A DNA stretch of 64,000 nucleotides from Lycorma delicatula (lineage: Eukaryota > Arthropoda > Insecta > Hemiptera > Fulgoridae), in contig NC_134455.1 of NCBI RefSeq assembly GCF_047948215.1, forward strand, positions 103,691,995 to 103,755,994, written 5' to 3'. Shown one piece after another: positions 41,141 through 56,100 of this stretch. How positions within the stretch are numbered: the stretch's first letter is position 1; each line of letters starts with the position of its first letter. The notes below the pieces were generated by a model. It was not told where the DNA came from, made no database searches, and saw nothing but the letters and a program-made list of their open reading frames with translations. A program made the position numbers and the translations under genes.

Positions 41141-44100
41141 TATAACAAATAAAGCACACAATCTATGAAAAATTATGTTGAAATAATTAAATACCATACA
41201 TATACTGTGCTAAAGGATCATTTTAGTATATGGTATATAAACTGTAAAATTACCTTTATTTGAACGTTTATCCCCTCATACTATTTTCATTTTATAAACA
41301 TTATTTAATATCTACTATATTAAACAAAGACGTCAATTTATATATTTTTTTACATATTAAATTAAAAATCTCAAAAATGCAAGTTAAGTAAATGAATATA
41401 CATACTCATTTTAATTCCTATATTTATTATCATATTTCAATATAGGGAAGGAATAATTTTACAATTACACCTGGTGTTGCAATAACAAATTTGGTTTTTG
41501 ATATCATTACTGTTTTTAGTACTGTAGCTGTTAATGGTGAATTTTGAAAAATTAAATGGCCACTTTTGACAATTACAACTTTGAGACAACTATTTATTTA
41601 ACTTAATCTATTTAAATAATAATAAAATTTATTATAGGAAATTTTTCATAGAAGTAGTGTCTTGTAATAAGCAAGTAAGCACAATTATCTAGCTTCTGCA
41701 CATATGCATTCACATGACTTTAATAACTACACCTGGAATATTTGTATGTTTTGACATGCTATTTAACTAAGCTCAGACTTAAGCTTCAGCAGTGTCACAA
41801 TTAAAACATCATCTGGGATTCAGAACAAGTAGTAAACTGTATACAAACAAATACCCACCCAATACAGAATGAAATTTCATCAATAAGTCCAGAATTACAC
41901 ACATAAATTCATATATAAATAGAAGTTTTAATTAATTAATAATAATAGAGACATTAACAATAGCACTTAAAAACAACTAATAAAAATAAAATAATCAAAT
42001 AATAATGAAACAAACCTCTTTGCAAATTGTGCTTGACCTTGCCCTAAAGAAAGGCTGTGAAAACGAGAAGCCATATCTGATGATTCTGCCAGTTGAATCA
42101 AAGAAGGTGTAGGATCAACTCCTGGAGAAAGGACAAAAATTAAAGGTGTTTTATTGTTTGAATCATCCAAGACTGTCTTCACATCTAGAACTGGTGGTTC
42201 AGTAAATCTTGCTCCCAGAGTTGTAACAACAAATGATGAAATACAGAAAGTTAAACGATCAGGTCTCAGTGACCTTACAAACAACATTCGCTGAAATTCT
42301 GAGCAGATGTCCTGCCATTCACCTGTAAAATAATTAACCTGCTCAATAGGCATCTTAGCTACTTGTTCCAAAGACTTATTGTTTAATTTCAAGAGAGGAA
42401 AATCAAAAACAACTTCACAAGTTCACTCTACTATCCTTTGCAGTCACTATCCTACTACATAATGGCTGGAGCACTAATTCCAATGTGCTGATGCAGATGG
42501 TGGCTAATAACACTATTCTCATGGTATCTAATGAATACTACCGTTAATTCTCATGGATATTATGTGTCAAGCTTACACAGAATCAAAGCAAAGAAAAGGA
42601 AACAATTGCATGAAAATTCTTCAAATCCTACTAGGACAAACACAGACAAAGATGAGGCCTAAAATGGCTTAGACTCAGCGTAGGAATACTCCTAGGGCAG
42701 TTTTTCTCAACCTTGGGGTTGTGAAATTAGCCTACAACTTTACATGTAAACAATAATGTAATCATTTTAGGATAAAAAAAACCAAAAAAAAACATTTATT
42801 TTGAACATTTACTTACATTTATAAGTATGCACATAAAGAAAATAAATAATATGGTGGCATTTGTTTTTCATTTAAAATTCTCTCCATACATGGGTCTATG
42901 ATAGAAACACACAAAAACAAATAGTTTTTGAGTGATAAAAGATGATTGCTACATTAAGTTTTTAGTGCAATCGCAGACGAAAAACCCTTTTCACAGAAGT
43001 AAGACATGATGTAAGGGATTAATATCTTCAAGGCTTATGTGCCTAAATTTCCATATTCACTTTGACAGCAAACCAAAAAGCATCTAAATATTCAGATGTG
43101 AATTGTAGTTGTAACGTTTTATCAGCAGACATTTCGATAAGCTGGTTGTGAATCTCAATCGGTAACTTAGTAGTTGCATCAATGTTTTCACTAAATGGAT
43201 TCAGTACCATCTCTTCGAGAAATCATTTTTATCTTTTGGAAAATACTCCACCAACTGAATTTTTAAACCACACAAATGCATTTTCATGCTATCCAAAGTG
43301 TGGTAAATAATAGTGTCTTCTTCACCTAACTTTTTTTCAGTATAATCGCAAGTTAGTGGGAACATATCAAAACTTTTGCTTTGAAGATGAATAATCCAGA
43401 TACCAAGCCTCTTAATGAAAGATCAATTCTGTCATTGATAAAATGTTTTTATCACGTCCTTGTAAATTCACATTCAAGTCATTTAAATGCAAAAATACAT
43501 CAGCTAAGTAAACCAACAGCAAAATATATTCATTATTCTGTAAAATCTTTGAGAATGGTGTTTGTTTATCTTGGAAAAATATTTAATCCATCTCAGAATT
43601 CCAAATAATCAGGTTAACACTTTCCCCCACATTAACCAATAGCCACTGACTGACTTCTGTATGAAAAAGATGATATTTTTTCTTTTCGCCCATTTCATCA
43701 CATAGTTTAGTAAACAGCCTGTTCTGTAATGGTCGACTTTTAATAAAATTAACAATTTTTACAACTTTATAAAGAATTTGTTTGAGGCATATTTCTTCTG
43801 TTAAGAGTATGTCTATGAATGAACCAATGCATCCATTCTGCTCCTGGTATAAGATGATCTTTCAATTTTTTCAGAAACCCACTGTAGGTTCATAAAAAAC
43901 ATCAAAAATATATTGTTCCGTTATTTGACCAGGTATTGATTTGCAAAACAAGATATTTTCTTCAATTGATCTGTCCCTATCGCATTTATATCTCAGAAAA
44001 CATAAGAACTGGGAAATGTTTCCCACATCCATTGATTCAACAAATTGATTATCAAAAAATTCACTTGAACTCAATTGTTGAATTATCTGATCGCGAAAAT

Positions 44101-47100
44101 CGGGCAGCCATGTCATTATGGCTGCCATACCTTGATACTGCATCATTAGAAAGTGGAATTTTTTCTTAGGAACTCTTAATGGGATAGGGTAAGATGCTTC
44201 AAGACAGCTTGATTTACAAATAGAAGCTAGATGATTTCTCAAGATATGCAATTTTCTTTTGAAAAATTTCAAGGGTTTGCTTTTATTATCTGGATGTTTA
44301 GATTCCAAATGTCGAATAATTAATTTTAACGGCTTCATGCTTTCCAGAAAGGATTTGAAACCAAAGAACACATTGTAGCTTTCCATTCAATGAGGTAAAA
44401 CCATAACTTAAATAACTGTTATTGTGTAATCTTGTCTTTTTAACAATCGATTCACTAGATATAGATAGCTCACTTCATTTTTTACAAATTTATCCATTTT
44501 GTTTATCAATGTAATTTTTAAAAAGAACATAGTTACACTGTTTAATTAAACACTAAAAAATCAAAATCTCGATTATTATTAGATTCAATGAAACTATGAT
44601 TTTAAAAAACTTAAATAAAGGCACCAAACACATGCCTCACATTCAAAACTACTAAACTGATATTCTGCAATCCCTTACACCTCTTTTATACTGCTGAGAG
44701 CATGATATGTTCAAATGTGTCATATGCATGTTCGATTATGATGCTCTCACACTGAATATTATGATAGCAAACCAAATTATAAGGGGGATGTACACATCAA
44801 GTTTGAATCTGTAATTGCTCATCTTTATACACTTCATACATGTATGTTCATACCCATCACTATCAACAGAGCTACATAGTTTTAACTAGGTTTCATTGGG
44901 TTAGAATAGGGGTTGCAAAATTTCATAATATATTTTTTTTAATTTTTGGGGTCACAGAACTAAAAAGGTTGAGAATCTCTGACCTAGGCTGAGTCTAAGT
45001 GATGTAGATTCAATTTTTGACTGCAGTGCACATGAACATGATGAATATCCTCCAGAAGGTGAGAGACTAATAACTAGTAAGGTTCTTTATTGTCTATGTT
45101 AAAGAAATTGCGGAATTGTAACTTTATCATGACAGTATCTCTTACCCATAACTTGCACCTGATTTAGAACTAAAAAAAAACATGTGATTCTTCAGAGTTA
45201 AAATTTAAGAGCTGAGAGGATATAAAAGATATGATGTGCAGCTAAAAGCCATTCTGAAACAGCAACTCCAAAAATATTTTGAACTTTAAAGTAAAAGGCT
45301 AAAGGAAGTTAAGCTAAAATAAAATCACATTTTGAAAGTACTTAAGTGTCAGAAGTGAATGAGATAGATATCTTTGATTTGTTTTATGCTCTAAGTCACA
45401 CTTTTTGAACAAACCTCATAATTAATCACATAATCATATTTGTGCTACCATAATGAGGTACAACACAGAATATCAAAGCCTTATCTGTTAGAAAACTATA
45501 CTAAATGTAAACAAAAGCTGAAAATAAAAATTAGCAAATACTTTTAAAATAAAAAGCATTTGAGAAATTTGATGCTGTACCATACTCTTGAAAAGAGCTT
45601 CTGGAAGCAAATCTCTAATTATTTATAAAACTTTACATAAAAAAGAGACACTGCAATACATATATCTTAAGTAGAATATATTAAAAGAAATAATAAGAAC
45701 CAGAATAATAATATCATGCTTTATTTGCAGATGCAAATAAACATTATGTGACAGAAAATATTTGAAATTAAACAGAAGCTTAATAATATTTAAAAATGCT
45801 TCTTTTAAACACAAAAATGTAGTTTTATCTTTTACATCAGCTTTTTCATTACATCATATTGAGTTAAGAAAAGTAAGATCTTGGGTAATCTAAGTTTCTC
45901 ATTTCTGTTGATTATACAAGCACCATCCTGGAGAAAATATTAAAATGTCATCTCAGAATACACTGAGCAGACTCTATTCTTGCACTTCCTCAACAGACAT
46001 TGTATGGGACAATGTCTACTGAGTGAATAGCCAATGGGCTATTTACTGGGATATGAATGCAAGCTCAAGATGCCATTTATAATAACTGCATAGAGTAATG
46101 ATTACTCTATTTTCCTGTGGCACACCATTTTCCATTTGGAAGCTGGAAAACCTGTATTATATGAGGAAACCTGTAATATATAAATTCAAAAAAAAATCTA
46201 AACTGTAATTATTATGTTTATAGCCTTTTATGAGGTTTATAATCATCAAATAGGCATAAATAATTCATCATACAAATAATAACATTAAATAAAGTATAAA
46301 TAAAGAAAAGAATAAATTATGGTTCTGTAGGAAAATATTCATCATACAGCATAATGTTTAACTTCAATATAAAACACTGCATCTGGATTCACATGGCATA
46401 AAAAGTCTGAAAGCTTTTTCTGGAGAAATTAAGTGATCCAAGTTTTTTTTTAACAACATACTGTTTCATCATACATTCCTGTAAATCTTGTCATAAAGGG
46501 ATGCTAACGACATACTGCATCTTATTATACACATGTAGATTATTATAAAGCTGATCCCACAAGCTCCAGAGAGAAGGTTTGGTCTCTACTAAAATGCTTA
46601 CTACTGGACAAGACTGAAGAAAGCTGCTATGGATGGAATCAACATTTTAAGGGCTGTTTGACTAGAGAGGAATAAACAATTAAATTAAAATCAAACTGAG
46701 ACCTCACTATGATGTAATAGAGTTAAGGATATATATTTTCAATCTTTACCTCAACTCATGTATAAACACATACAACTAATATTTTAATACATTTAATTTT
46801 GAATTCAAACAAAAGTTTAAAATGTTATACATATTCATCAACACAGATATCTAAAAACTTTATACATGACAATATTGAGATCACTAGTTAGTTTAAGGAG
46901 AAAACTTTGTGTTAAGGTATATGGCAATATTTATGCTAGGTAGTATGCTCTTTATTCAGAAAGACAATTTAGATAAAGGAGGAAGGAAAACCAATCACTC
47001 ATAGTTTTTAAACTATGATTATCTGACGGGTAGGAGAAATAATAAGTTCAACGAATGGTAAATGGGATTAAAGGGATAAAAATAGGAAATGAAATGAAAC

Positions 47101-50100
47101 AAAGAATAAATGTTTAATATAAAGAAAAAGAGTATGAAATGATAATAAAGAAAATATATAACACTATTACATTTAATGTGTACTTAGAATTTGTAGAGGA
47201 ACACTTGTTCTACATGAACCACAGCCACAACAGACATTTTTACCAACCATAGAGATCCTATAAAAGAAATAAGTTCATAAACTTATTTCTTTTATGAATA
47301 TTTATGAATTATGAAAATAATTCACAAGTATTCATTCATTTATACAAAAATCATAAATAGAATGATAAAAAATTATATTTTACACTTTGTGTATAAAATT
47401 ATAGCGGGTTACCATAAGTAACTTATGGTAGAAGTAACTTGAGTGAACGTAAACAGATTAGCTTCCTAGAATTGCAGAAATTTCACATAGGATGAGAATT
47501 CAGATTTGAAGTTTAAATGTGCTATGTTCAATATATATTATGTTTTGTTCCTGATATTCATACATGCATTCATATAAGCATGGATTATTTAACACTAATA
47601 TAAGAAAATATGTATATATCAAGAAGATATGAGGAGTGTTTTAAGAGACAAAGGAATCTGAGATAAAGGACAAAATAAAAACAAGAAAGGTAATTTTTTC
47701 AAGGTATACAATCAGGGGGTTATTATTGCCTAAGAAAATAGAGGAAATGTATTTGCAAATTAAGAACTTTTAGTATAATTTAGATGAAACAATACAAAGA
47801 ACTTAATAACTCAAAAACACAAAATAAAAACGATAAGTACACATTTTGAAAATGTAGTATAAAATATAAAAATTAAAGTAGCACCAAGAAAAAGAAACTA
47901 ATATATATAGAAGTATTTTTGTACAGTGTAATGTATGCTCTGCATTTCATGTAAATAATATAGGTGTTGTAAAAGAATGCCCAGTAATCAGACACTTTTG
48001 TAAGGTAAACCAACATGAAAAACAATCTCATAGAAAAATAATTGTATATATCCATGAAAAAAAGCCAAATAATAACAGAAAGAAGATAACCCGATAAGAC
48101 TTTGTGCATATAAGTAAGATAAAAATAATGTAATTACAAAGAAAATGTTCCATCACAAACAAGGTAAAACCCATAATCCTTTCATCTAGTGAAAGGTATG
48201 TAGGAAGAACTTACATAGACATGTTAGAAAATGTGAATAGAAGTGATGATGTAACAAAAACTAGTAAATAAAAGCTGATTTTTCAACATGATTTATGGAT
48301 TTTAACTATTTTGTAACTATTTTCAGTAGTTGTTAGGGGCGTGAGTCAGGACGACTTAAACGGCTGTATCAACATCACTCAGTCCTCTGAGTACTGCGCA
48401 GCTGAAAGCAATGGAAAACTACAGCTGCTTTTTTTCCAAGAAAATGTGGCTCTCTGCATTTTCACATAGCAATAATGGAGGCTCCTTCCTTGGTAAAATA
48501 TTCCGGAGGTAAAATAGTCCCCCATTCGGATCTCCGGGTGGGGACTACTAAGGAAGGGGTCACCAGAAAATTAAAAAATAACATTCTACGAGTCGGAGCG
48601 TGGAATGTTAGAAGCTTAAAAAAGGTTGGTAGGCTAGAAAATTTAAAAAGGGAAATGGGTAGGACAAATGTGGATATAGTAGGAGAATTAGTGAGGTTCG
48701 GTGGGAAGAGGAAGGCGACTTTTGGTCAGGTGATTTTAGAGTAATTAACTCAGCGTCAAATAATGGGCAGGCAGGAGTAGGTTTCGTGATGAACAAGAAG
48801 ATAGGGAGGAGAGTGGAGTATTTCAAAATGCATAGCGATAGAATCATTGTAATAAGGATAAAATCAAAACCTAAACCGACAACGATTGTTAACGTCTATA
48901 TGCCTACAAGCGCCCATGATGATGATGAGGTAGAGTGTGTATACGAAGAGATTGATGAAGCAATTAAACATGTAAAAGGAGATGAAAATTTAATAATAGT
49001 TGGAGATTGGAATGCAAGCATTGGAGAAGGCAAGGAAGGAAATATAGTGGGTGAATACGGGCTGGGCAAAAGGAATGAAAGAGGGGACCGACTTATAGAG
49101 TTTTGCACGAAGTATAATTTAGTAATTGCCAACACCCAATTTAAAAATCATAATAGAAGAATATACACTTGGAAAAAGCCAGGCGATACTGTAAGGTATC
49201 AGATAGATTATATCATGGTTAAGCAAAGATTTAGAAATCAACTCGTTGACTGCAAAACTTACCCTGGAGCAGACATTGATAGCGACCATAATTTGGTGAT
49301 AATTAAATGTAGATTGGGGTTTAAAAAGCTGAAGAAAAGGTGTCAGATGAATCGGTGGAATTTAGAGAAGCTTGAGGAAGAGGAGGTAAAGAAGATTTTT
49401 GAGGAGGACATCGCAAGAGGTCTGAGTAAAAAAGATAAGGTAGAAAATGTAGAAGAAGAATGGGAGAATGTTAAAAAGGAAATTCTTAAATCAGCAGAAG
49501 CAAACTTAGGCGGAATAAAGAGAACTGGTAGAAAACCTTGGGTTTCAGACGATATATTGCAGCTGATGGATGAACGTAGAAAATATAAGAATGCTAGTGA
49601 TGAAGAAAGTAAAAGGAACTATCGGCAATTAAGAAATGCTATAAACAGGAAGTGCAAACTGGTGAAAGAAGAGTGGATTAAAGAAAAGTGTTCAGAAGTG
49701 GAAAGAGAAATGAACATTGGTAAAATAGACGGAGCATACAGGAAAGTTAAGGAAAATTTTGGGGTACATAAATTAAAATCTAATAATGTGTTAAACAAAG
49801 ATGGCATACCAATATATAATATGAAAGGTAAAGTCGATAGATGGGTGGAATATATTGAAGAGTTATACGGAGGAAATGAATTAGAAAATGCTGTTATAGA
49901 GGAAGAAGAGGAAGTTGAGGAGGATGAAATGGGAGAAACGATACTGAGATCTGAATTTAAGAGAGCATTAAAAGATTTAAATGGCAGAAAGGCTCCTGGA
50001 ATAGACAGAATACCTGTAGAATTACTGCGCAGTGCAGGTGAGGAAGCGATTGATAGATTATACAAACTGGTGTGTAATATTTATGAAAATGGGGAATTTC

Positions 50101-53100
50101 CATCAGACTTCAAAAAACGTGTTATAGTTATGATACCAAAGAAAGCAGGAGCAGATAAATGTGAATAATACAGAACAATTAGTTTAACTAGTCATGCATC
50201 AAAAATCTTAACTAGAATTTTATACAGAAGAATTGAGAGGAGAGTGGAAGAAGTGTTAGGAGAAGACCAATTTGGTTTCAGGAAAAGTATAGGGACAAGG
50301 GAAGCAATTTTAGGCCTCAGATTAATAGTAGAAGGAAGATTAAAGAAAAACAAACCAACATACTTGGCGTTTATAGACCTAGAAAAGGCATTTGATAACG
50401 TAGACTGGAATAAAATGTTCAGCATTTTAAAAAAATTAGGGTTCAAATACAGAGATAGAAGAACAATTGCTAACATGTACAGGAACCAAACAGCAACAAT
50501 AACAATTGAAGAACATAAAAAAGAAGCCCTAATAAGAAAGGGAGTCCGACAAGGATGTTCCCTATCTCCGTTACCTTTTAATCTTTACATGGAACTAGCA
50601 GTTAATGATGTTAAAGAACAATTTAGATTCGGAGTAACAGTACAAGGTGAAAAGATAAAGATGCTACGATTTGCTGATGATATAGTAATTCTAGCCGAGA
50701 GTAAAAAGGATTTAGAAGAAACAATGAACGGCATAGATGAAGTCCTACGCAAAAACTATCGCATGAAAATAAACAAGAACAAAACAAAAGTAATAAAATG
50801 TAGTAGAAATAACAAAGATGGACCGCTGAATGTGAAAATAGGAGGAGAAAAGATTATGGAGGTAGAAGAATTTTGTTATTTGGGAAGTAAAATTACTAAA
50901 GATGGACGAAGCAGGAGCGATATAAAATGCCGAATAGCACAAGCTAAACGAGCTTTCAGTAAGAAATATAATTTGTTTACATCAAAAATGAATTTAAATG
51001 TCAGGAAAAGATTTTTGAAAGTGTATGTTTGGAGTGTCGCTTTATATGGAAGTGAAACTTGGACAATCGGAGTATCTGAGAAGAAAAGATTAGAAGCTTT
51101 TGAAATGTGGTGCTATAGGAGAATGTTAAAAATCAGATGGGTGGATAAAGTGACAAATGAAGAGGTATTGCGGCAAATAGATGAAGAAAGTAGCATTTGG
51201 AAAAATGTAGTTAAAAGAAGAGACAGACTTATAGGCCACATACTAAGGCATCCTGGAATAGTCGCTTTAATATTGGAAGGACAGGTAGAAGGGAAAAATT
51301 GTGTAGGCAGGCCACGTTTGGAGTATGTAAAACAAATTGTTGGGGATGTAGGATGTAGAGGGTATACTGAAATGAAACGACTAGCACTAGATAGGGAATC
51401 TTGGAGAGATGCATCAAACTAGTCAAATGACTGAAGACAAAAAAAAAAAAAAAAAAAAAAAAAACTATTTTGTGATGCAAGATAAGTCTATGTTATTGTA
51501 TTATAATACTAATGGATGACTAGTATTTGAATACACTCTGTTTATTAAGCTTACATAATCTGCTTAATTAGTTAATCTTATATACTTACATATTCTCATC
51601 TGAATACGCAAGCTTTCCAGAAAGATGTCCTTATTCTTAAAAAAAATAACAGTATCTATCTCTATCAAACCAGACAAAGAAGAGTTGTTATTTGTCTTTT
51701 TGAACTTGTCATTTGAAAAGTTCATGGTGTGACAAAAGAAAACATAAGATTTTTCAGAAAATCTTTGTGTATTTTTCAACACAGTCACCTTGAAATTCTA
51801 TATATTTTGAACAACAATTTTTCAACTTTTTAATACCCTCAGTGCAGTGGGATTTGTCTAATACTACCAAACAAACGGCAGCCTCAGCTTTGACTTCATT
51901 TGAAGTGAATCTTTAAGTCATTTCTTCAGATTTGGGAAGAGCAAGTAATCAAGTAATCACATGTGAAAGTGGTCTAACGTGTAGGTCATTGAGTTTTACA
52001 ACTACCTGAAAAGTGATGGTCCTGCCTTTTTCAAGGTAGTCTGTGAGCTCCATACCATGAAAATCTCCCAAAAAACCTTCTCCTACAGATAGAACAGTTT
52101 TCACTTTCTATGGTGCACTTTCACCTCTCTCACCCACTGTTTGGTCAAATCTATGTTTCATCTACTGCTATAAAACATTGAAGAAACTCATCAGAATCAC
52201 ATTTCAGTAAGTGTAAACACCCTTGAGACGTGTTCAGTCAAGTGCTTCTGTTAACAAACCTGGGACCCATCGAGCTGAAAGTTTTTCATACCTGAAACAT
52301 TGTGAGAATTATAGTGGACATTGTCTACCAAGATGTCTACAATGTCAGTAAGCTCGTGTACCTCTAGTTGGCAATCATTTTATACAGCATTGTGGATGTT
52401 CATGGTGACGTTTTTAGGTGTATGTAGAGTGTGTAGGATTGTACGCATAGAAGGTTTATATCAGTTATAGAGGTTTTGGGTGTCCCAAGTATTTATCATC
52501 TTGAATGACTCTTTCTGAATGAATCTCTTTTTGTATGTCTGTCGGATTAAATATTTTAACACACATAACTGCTTGAAGTTCATTTTTATCTACTTTTCAG
52601 AAGATGTCAAAACTTGTTTGCTTTGTTCGATAAACACAAACAAGCAACTAAACGAACATGTCAAACTTCACAGCCCCCCATCTAAAGGTTCAAACTTGAC
52701 AAAGTATCATAGTCATTTGGTCATACTTGGGCAATCTCTATGTCAGTACGAGAAGAACTTTCTGAATGACTGTGTACATCAGTTCAAAAAAAAGGACTTA
52801 TGCTTCTGATGACATTTTTAATAAATTAAAGAACCGTTTAAAAAAAGTAATTTCTCCAATATATTTAAAATGCAATTAAAATTCTTTTACAATATTACTC
52901 TGTCAATGAATTTTTAAAATTTAAAAAATTTTAAAATCCTGAATTTTCTACATTGTGTTCAAAATGTACAGAGCGTTCTGGCTAAAGGTATCCAAAAGTA
53001 ACAGTTCATATTAAAAGAACCAGATAATATAATTTAATAATTTTTTTTTTAATAAACACAGAAATTCACTAAATTTTAGTGTTAGTCAAATTCAATATGT

Positions 53101-56100
53101 GCATCTTTTGTAGCTGAGCAGACGTCTAGATGATAATCTAACTCTTGCCATAGGAGCATCTGTGGCATTATTAGACCAACTATTCAACAACAGACCAACA
53201 AATTCAATAATTCTTGTTTTAAATAGTCCAAATCCAAACCTTTTTTTTGGAACACACAACTTTTAATAAATTTCCAAGCAAAAAAGGCCCAAGGAGTGGT
53301 CCACCTGGAAATCCAGATGGCCATGCAGTAGGACCTCCTCTACCAATCCAACAACCAAGGAAAGTGTTGTTCAAGAACAAGGTACTATCTCAATAAGTGT
53401 GGTGAAGCACAATTTTGTTGGAAACTGAAGTCTGCAGTAATCTGAGGAATAGGAAAGTTCTCAAGCATGTCGAGATGTGTGTGTCCTATCAAAGTGAGCT
53501 CCATAGAAAAAAACAGTCTGATGACACCATTTTTATGTAGTCCTAAACCAGACATTGACTTTCAGCTTGTCTCTTTCATTTTCAATTACTGAATTGGAGT
53601 TTTCGGTCCCCAAATTTGACAATTGTGTTTATTACCTTTTCTGCATGTATGAAACGCTGCCTATCACTAAATAACAACGTACCAAAATAATAAGGATTGT
53701 TTTAAATATGGTGCATTACCTCTGCAGCAAACTGATATTGTAGATGGTGATCATTTAGTTTAACGAGATAAAGGAGTTGTAACTTGTATTGCTTGCAAAC
53801 AAAACCACTTATGAACAATGTCATGAATAATGGAATGAGGAATTTGCAGACCACCTAATTGACTTTCAAGGAATGGCAGTGAATGCATTACATACATAAT
53901 CCATAGTCTCGTCAACTGAAATTTTTGAATGATTTCCAGTTTGTGAAACCAAGTTTCCAGTCTCTCGCTGTTGTATCCTACTGTTGAATAGATTTGGATG
54001 AAGGAGGATCAATATTCCATTCAGTTCATACACGCCTGTTAAACACTGTAACTAATTGAATCTCTACTAACCAAAGTATGCAATGAAACTTCTGTTGTGG
54101 GGTCAACATCTTGACTATTACTGACTAGAATTGCATTGTGAGGTGGCTTGCTTGTGCAAGTATATTCCGCTGACTTGATAGTGTATTCCACAAAACAAAT
54201 CTTAGAGGTACTGCCCGTAAATTGAGCCTACGTTTAATGGATAATGATGACTGGTTTTCTAAAAATATAGGCCAATGATTTTAGAAACCTTTAGCTCGGA
54301 GACATCCTACATATGTGCTCAAATAATTTTCTGAATTGTGAATTATTTTGTAGCTACTTTTTATGTTTAGTATAGTCATGTATTTTACATGAAAATTAAC
54401 TTCATATATTTATATTCTAGATATTTAATATGGACTTTAAATCAAATCCATTTTTCATTTTATATTTAATTTATATTGTGATGCTACTCTGACTATGTTT
54501 ACCCTTGATCCATCCAAGCAAATGCTTCCTTTTTTTAAATGTAGAATAGCATATTTAACTATTCATGACATGGTCTACACATAATGTATTATGTATTGAT
54601 CAGAATAAGATATTTATTTATAAAAAATATATTTTATTAAAAATTATTGGCATCAGTACTGACCAATAAGAGGTAAACTCTCAGGTTCTGTTGCAGAATA
54701 CCATTCTTTCCAGTCTCTAGTGTATTGCTCAAAAGAGCTGACTACACCATGAAAACCTCCTAATTTATCAAGCTCTGTAATATTATCCCAACACGTTTCA
54801 TTCAGCCAACCTATTTAACACAAGAGATCAGATTATTATAACACATAAGAATGGAAAAATAGAAGTATAAAAAATTTAATATATTTAAAGTATACATTTA
54901 ATCTTATTCATTTATTATAAAAAAATAAATATGCAACAATGGTTGCAGCTTGATGATGATTATACACAGTCTGAAGTTTAGTGTAATTCTGTGTAAAATA
55001 ATTGTCTTTTTTAATTCTCAAAATATTAAAATATTGCAACTTTCTGAAAAATCACAAGATCTATAAATAGAGTAGTAAAATACATTTTATTAACTGACAT
55101 AAAATTGGCTGAAATATCCTAAATATATGGTTGGTTACTCTTATGTGAGAAAGTGTGAAGTTTAAGAAAATCACACCGATAAAAAACTGCAAAAAACAAA
55201 ACATTTACCAATGCAGGGATTCTCTGGTTGTTCTTCCCTGTTTAAAACAACACCACCTTTTAAAAGAAACAGATAATCTGCACGAATCATTTTACCAGCA
55301 GCATCAAGTATTTTCATTACCATATGGAAGGAAAACAACAACTTGTGTTTTTCAAATAAACCTCGACAAGTATTCCTAAAAAAAAGCAAATAAAGCACAT
55401 TAAAAGTTTAACTTAAATAATTTGCCAATAATTTCAAAACTATACATAAATATACACATATATGTGTATGTATAAACATGCAAGATATAGTGCCTGAATA
55501 TTTTATAATTTTATAGCCAATATTCAAAACACAATGGAAATACAAGAGTTGGTCAAATATAAACTGAACTTTTGTCTTCACAGCTAGTGTACAAACATGA
55601 GTGAGCTGGCACGGAGGGATATTGACCTAGAGATCTGGAGAAGGGAAGGACACTCAGCATTTGCGCCTGTTGTCCGTAGTGTCATGTCAGAGCAATAGAT
55701 TCCATTGGTGGTTGTGCAATTATTGTACAATTTCTCATGAATGAACATGTCAAATTCTTCTGAAATTTTGACTGGACTATGTACCCAGTTTGGGGTATAT
55801 AATGTTGTCACATACCCAAGTCTAAGATTAGGCCAGGAAATTTAAAGGAGAGCGTGTGTGAAGTGATAGAAAATTAGTCACAATAAGTGTCAAGTGTGGT
55901 GAATGAAAACATTCAATACATCCGTGACCTTGTTGAAGATGATTAGCACCTTACGATTGATGAATTGCTTTTTTAAATGGTATCGTTTATGGAAGTGCCC
56001 AATCCATTATCACAAAATACTTTGGGTTTTGCAAAGTCCAAGGTGTGTTCGCGGACTTTTGACCAAAATCAGATACAGGCCTGACAAGAAATTTGTCAAA

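Noticed and set aside
42323..42392. Upstream extension of exon 4 open frame ([18 protein letters not shown])
   Set aside because: A good acceptor TTATTTTACAG lies at 42323-42333, the split glycine joins perfectly to exon 3, and the extension does not match dynein.
20340..48070. Possible shared repeat between 20340-20440 and 47970-48070 (CCAGTAAT...GACA)
   Set aside because: Only short words agree and the spacing is not kept, so homology is not supported by eye.
49619..50476. Minus-strand frames of 148 and 94 residues
   Set aside because: Shadows of the plus-strand endonuclease-reverse transcriptase.
52519..52809. 96-residue plus-strand frame with cysteines
   Set aside because: No recognisable motif; it lies between two decayed mariner-type elements and has no neighbouring exon evidence.
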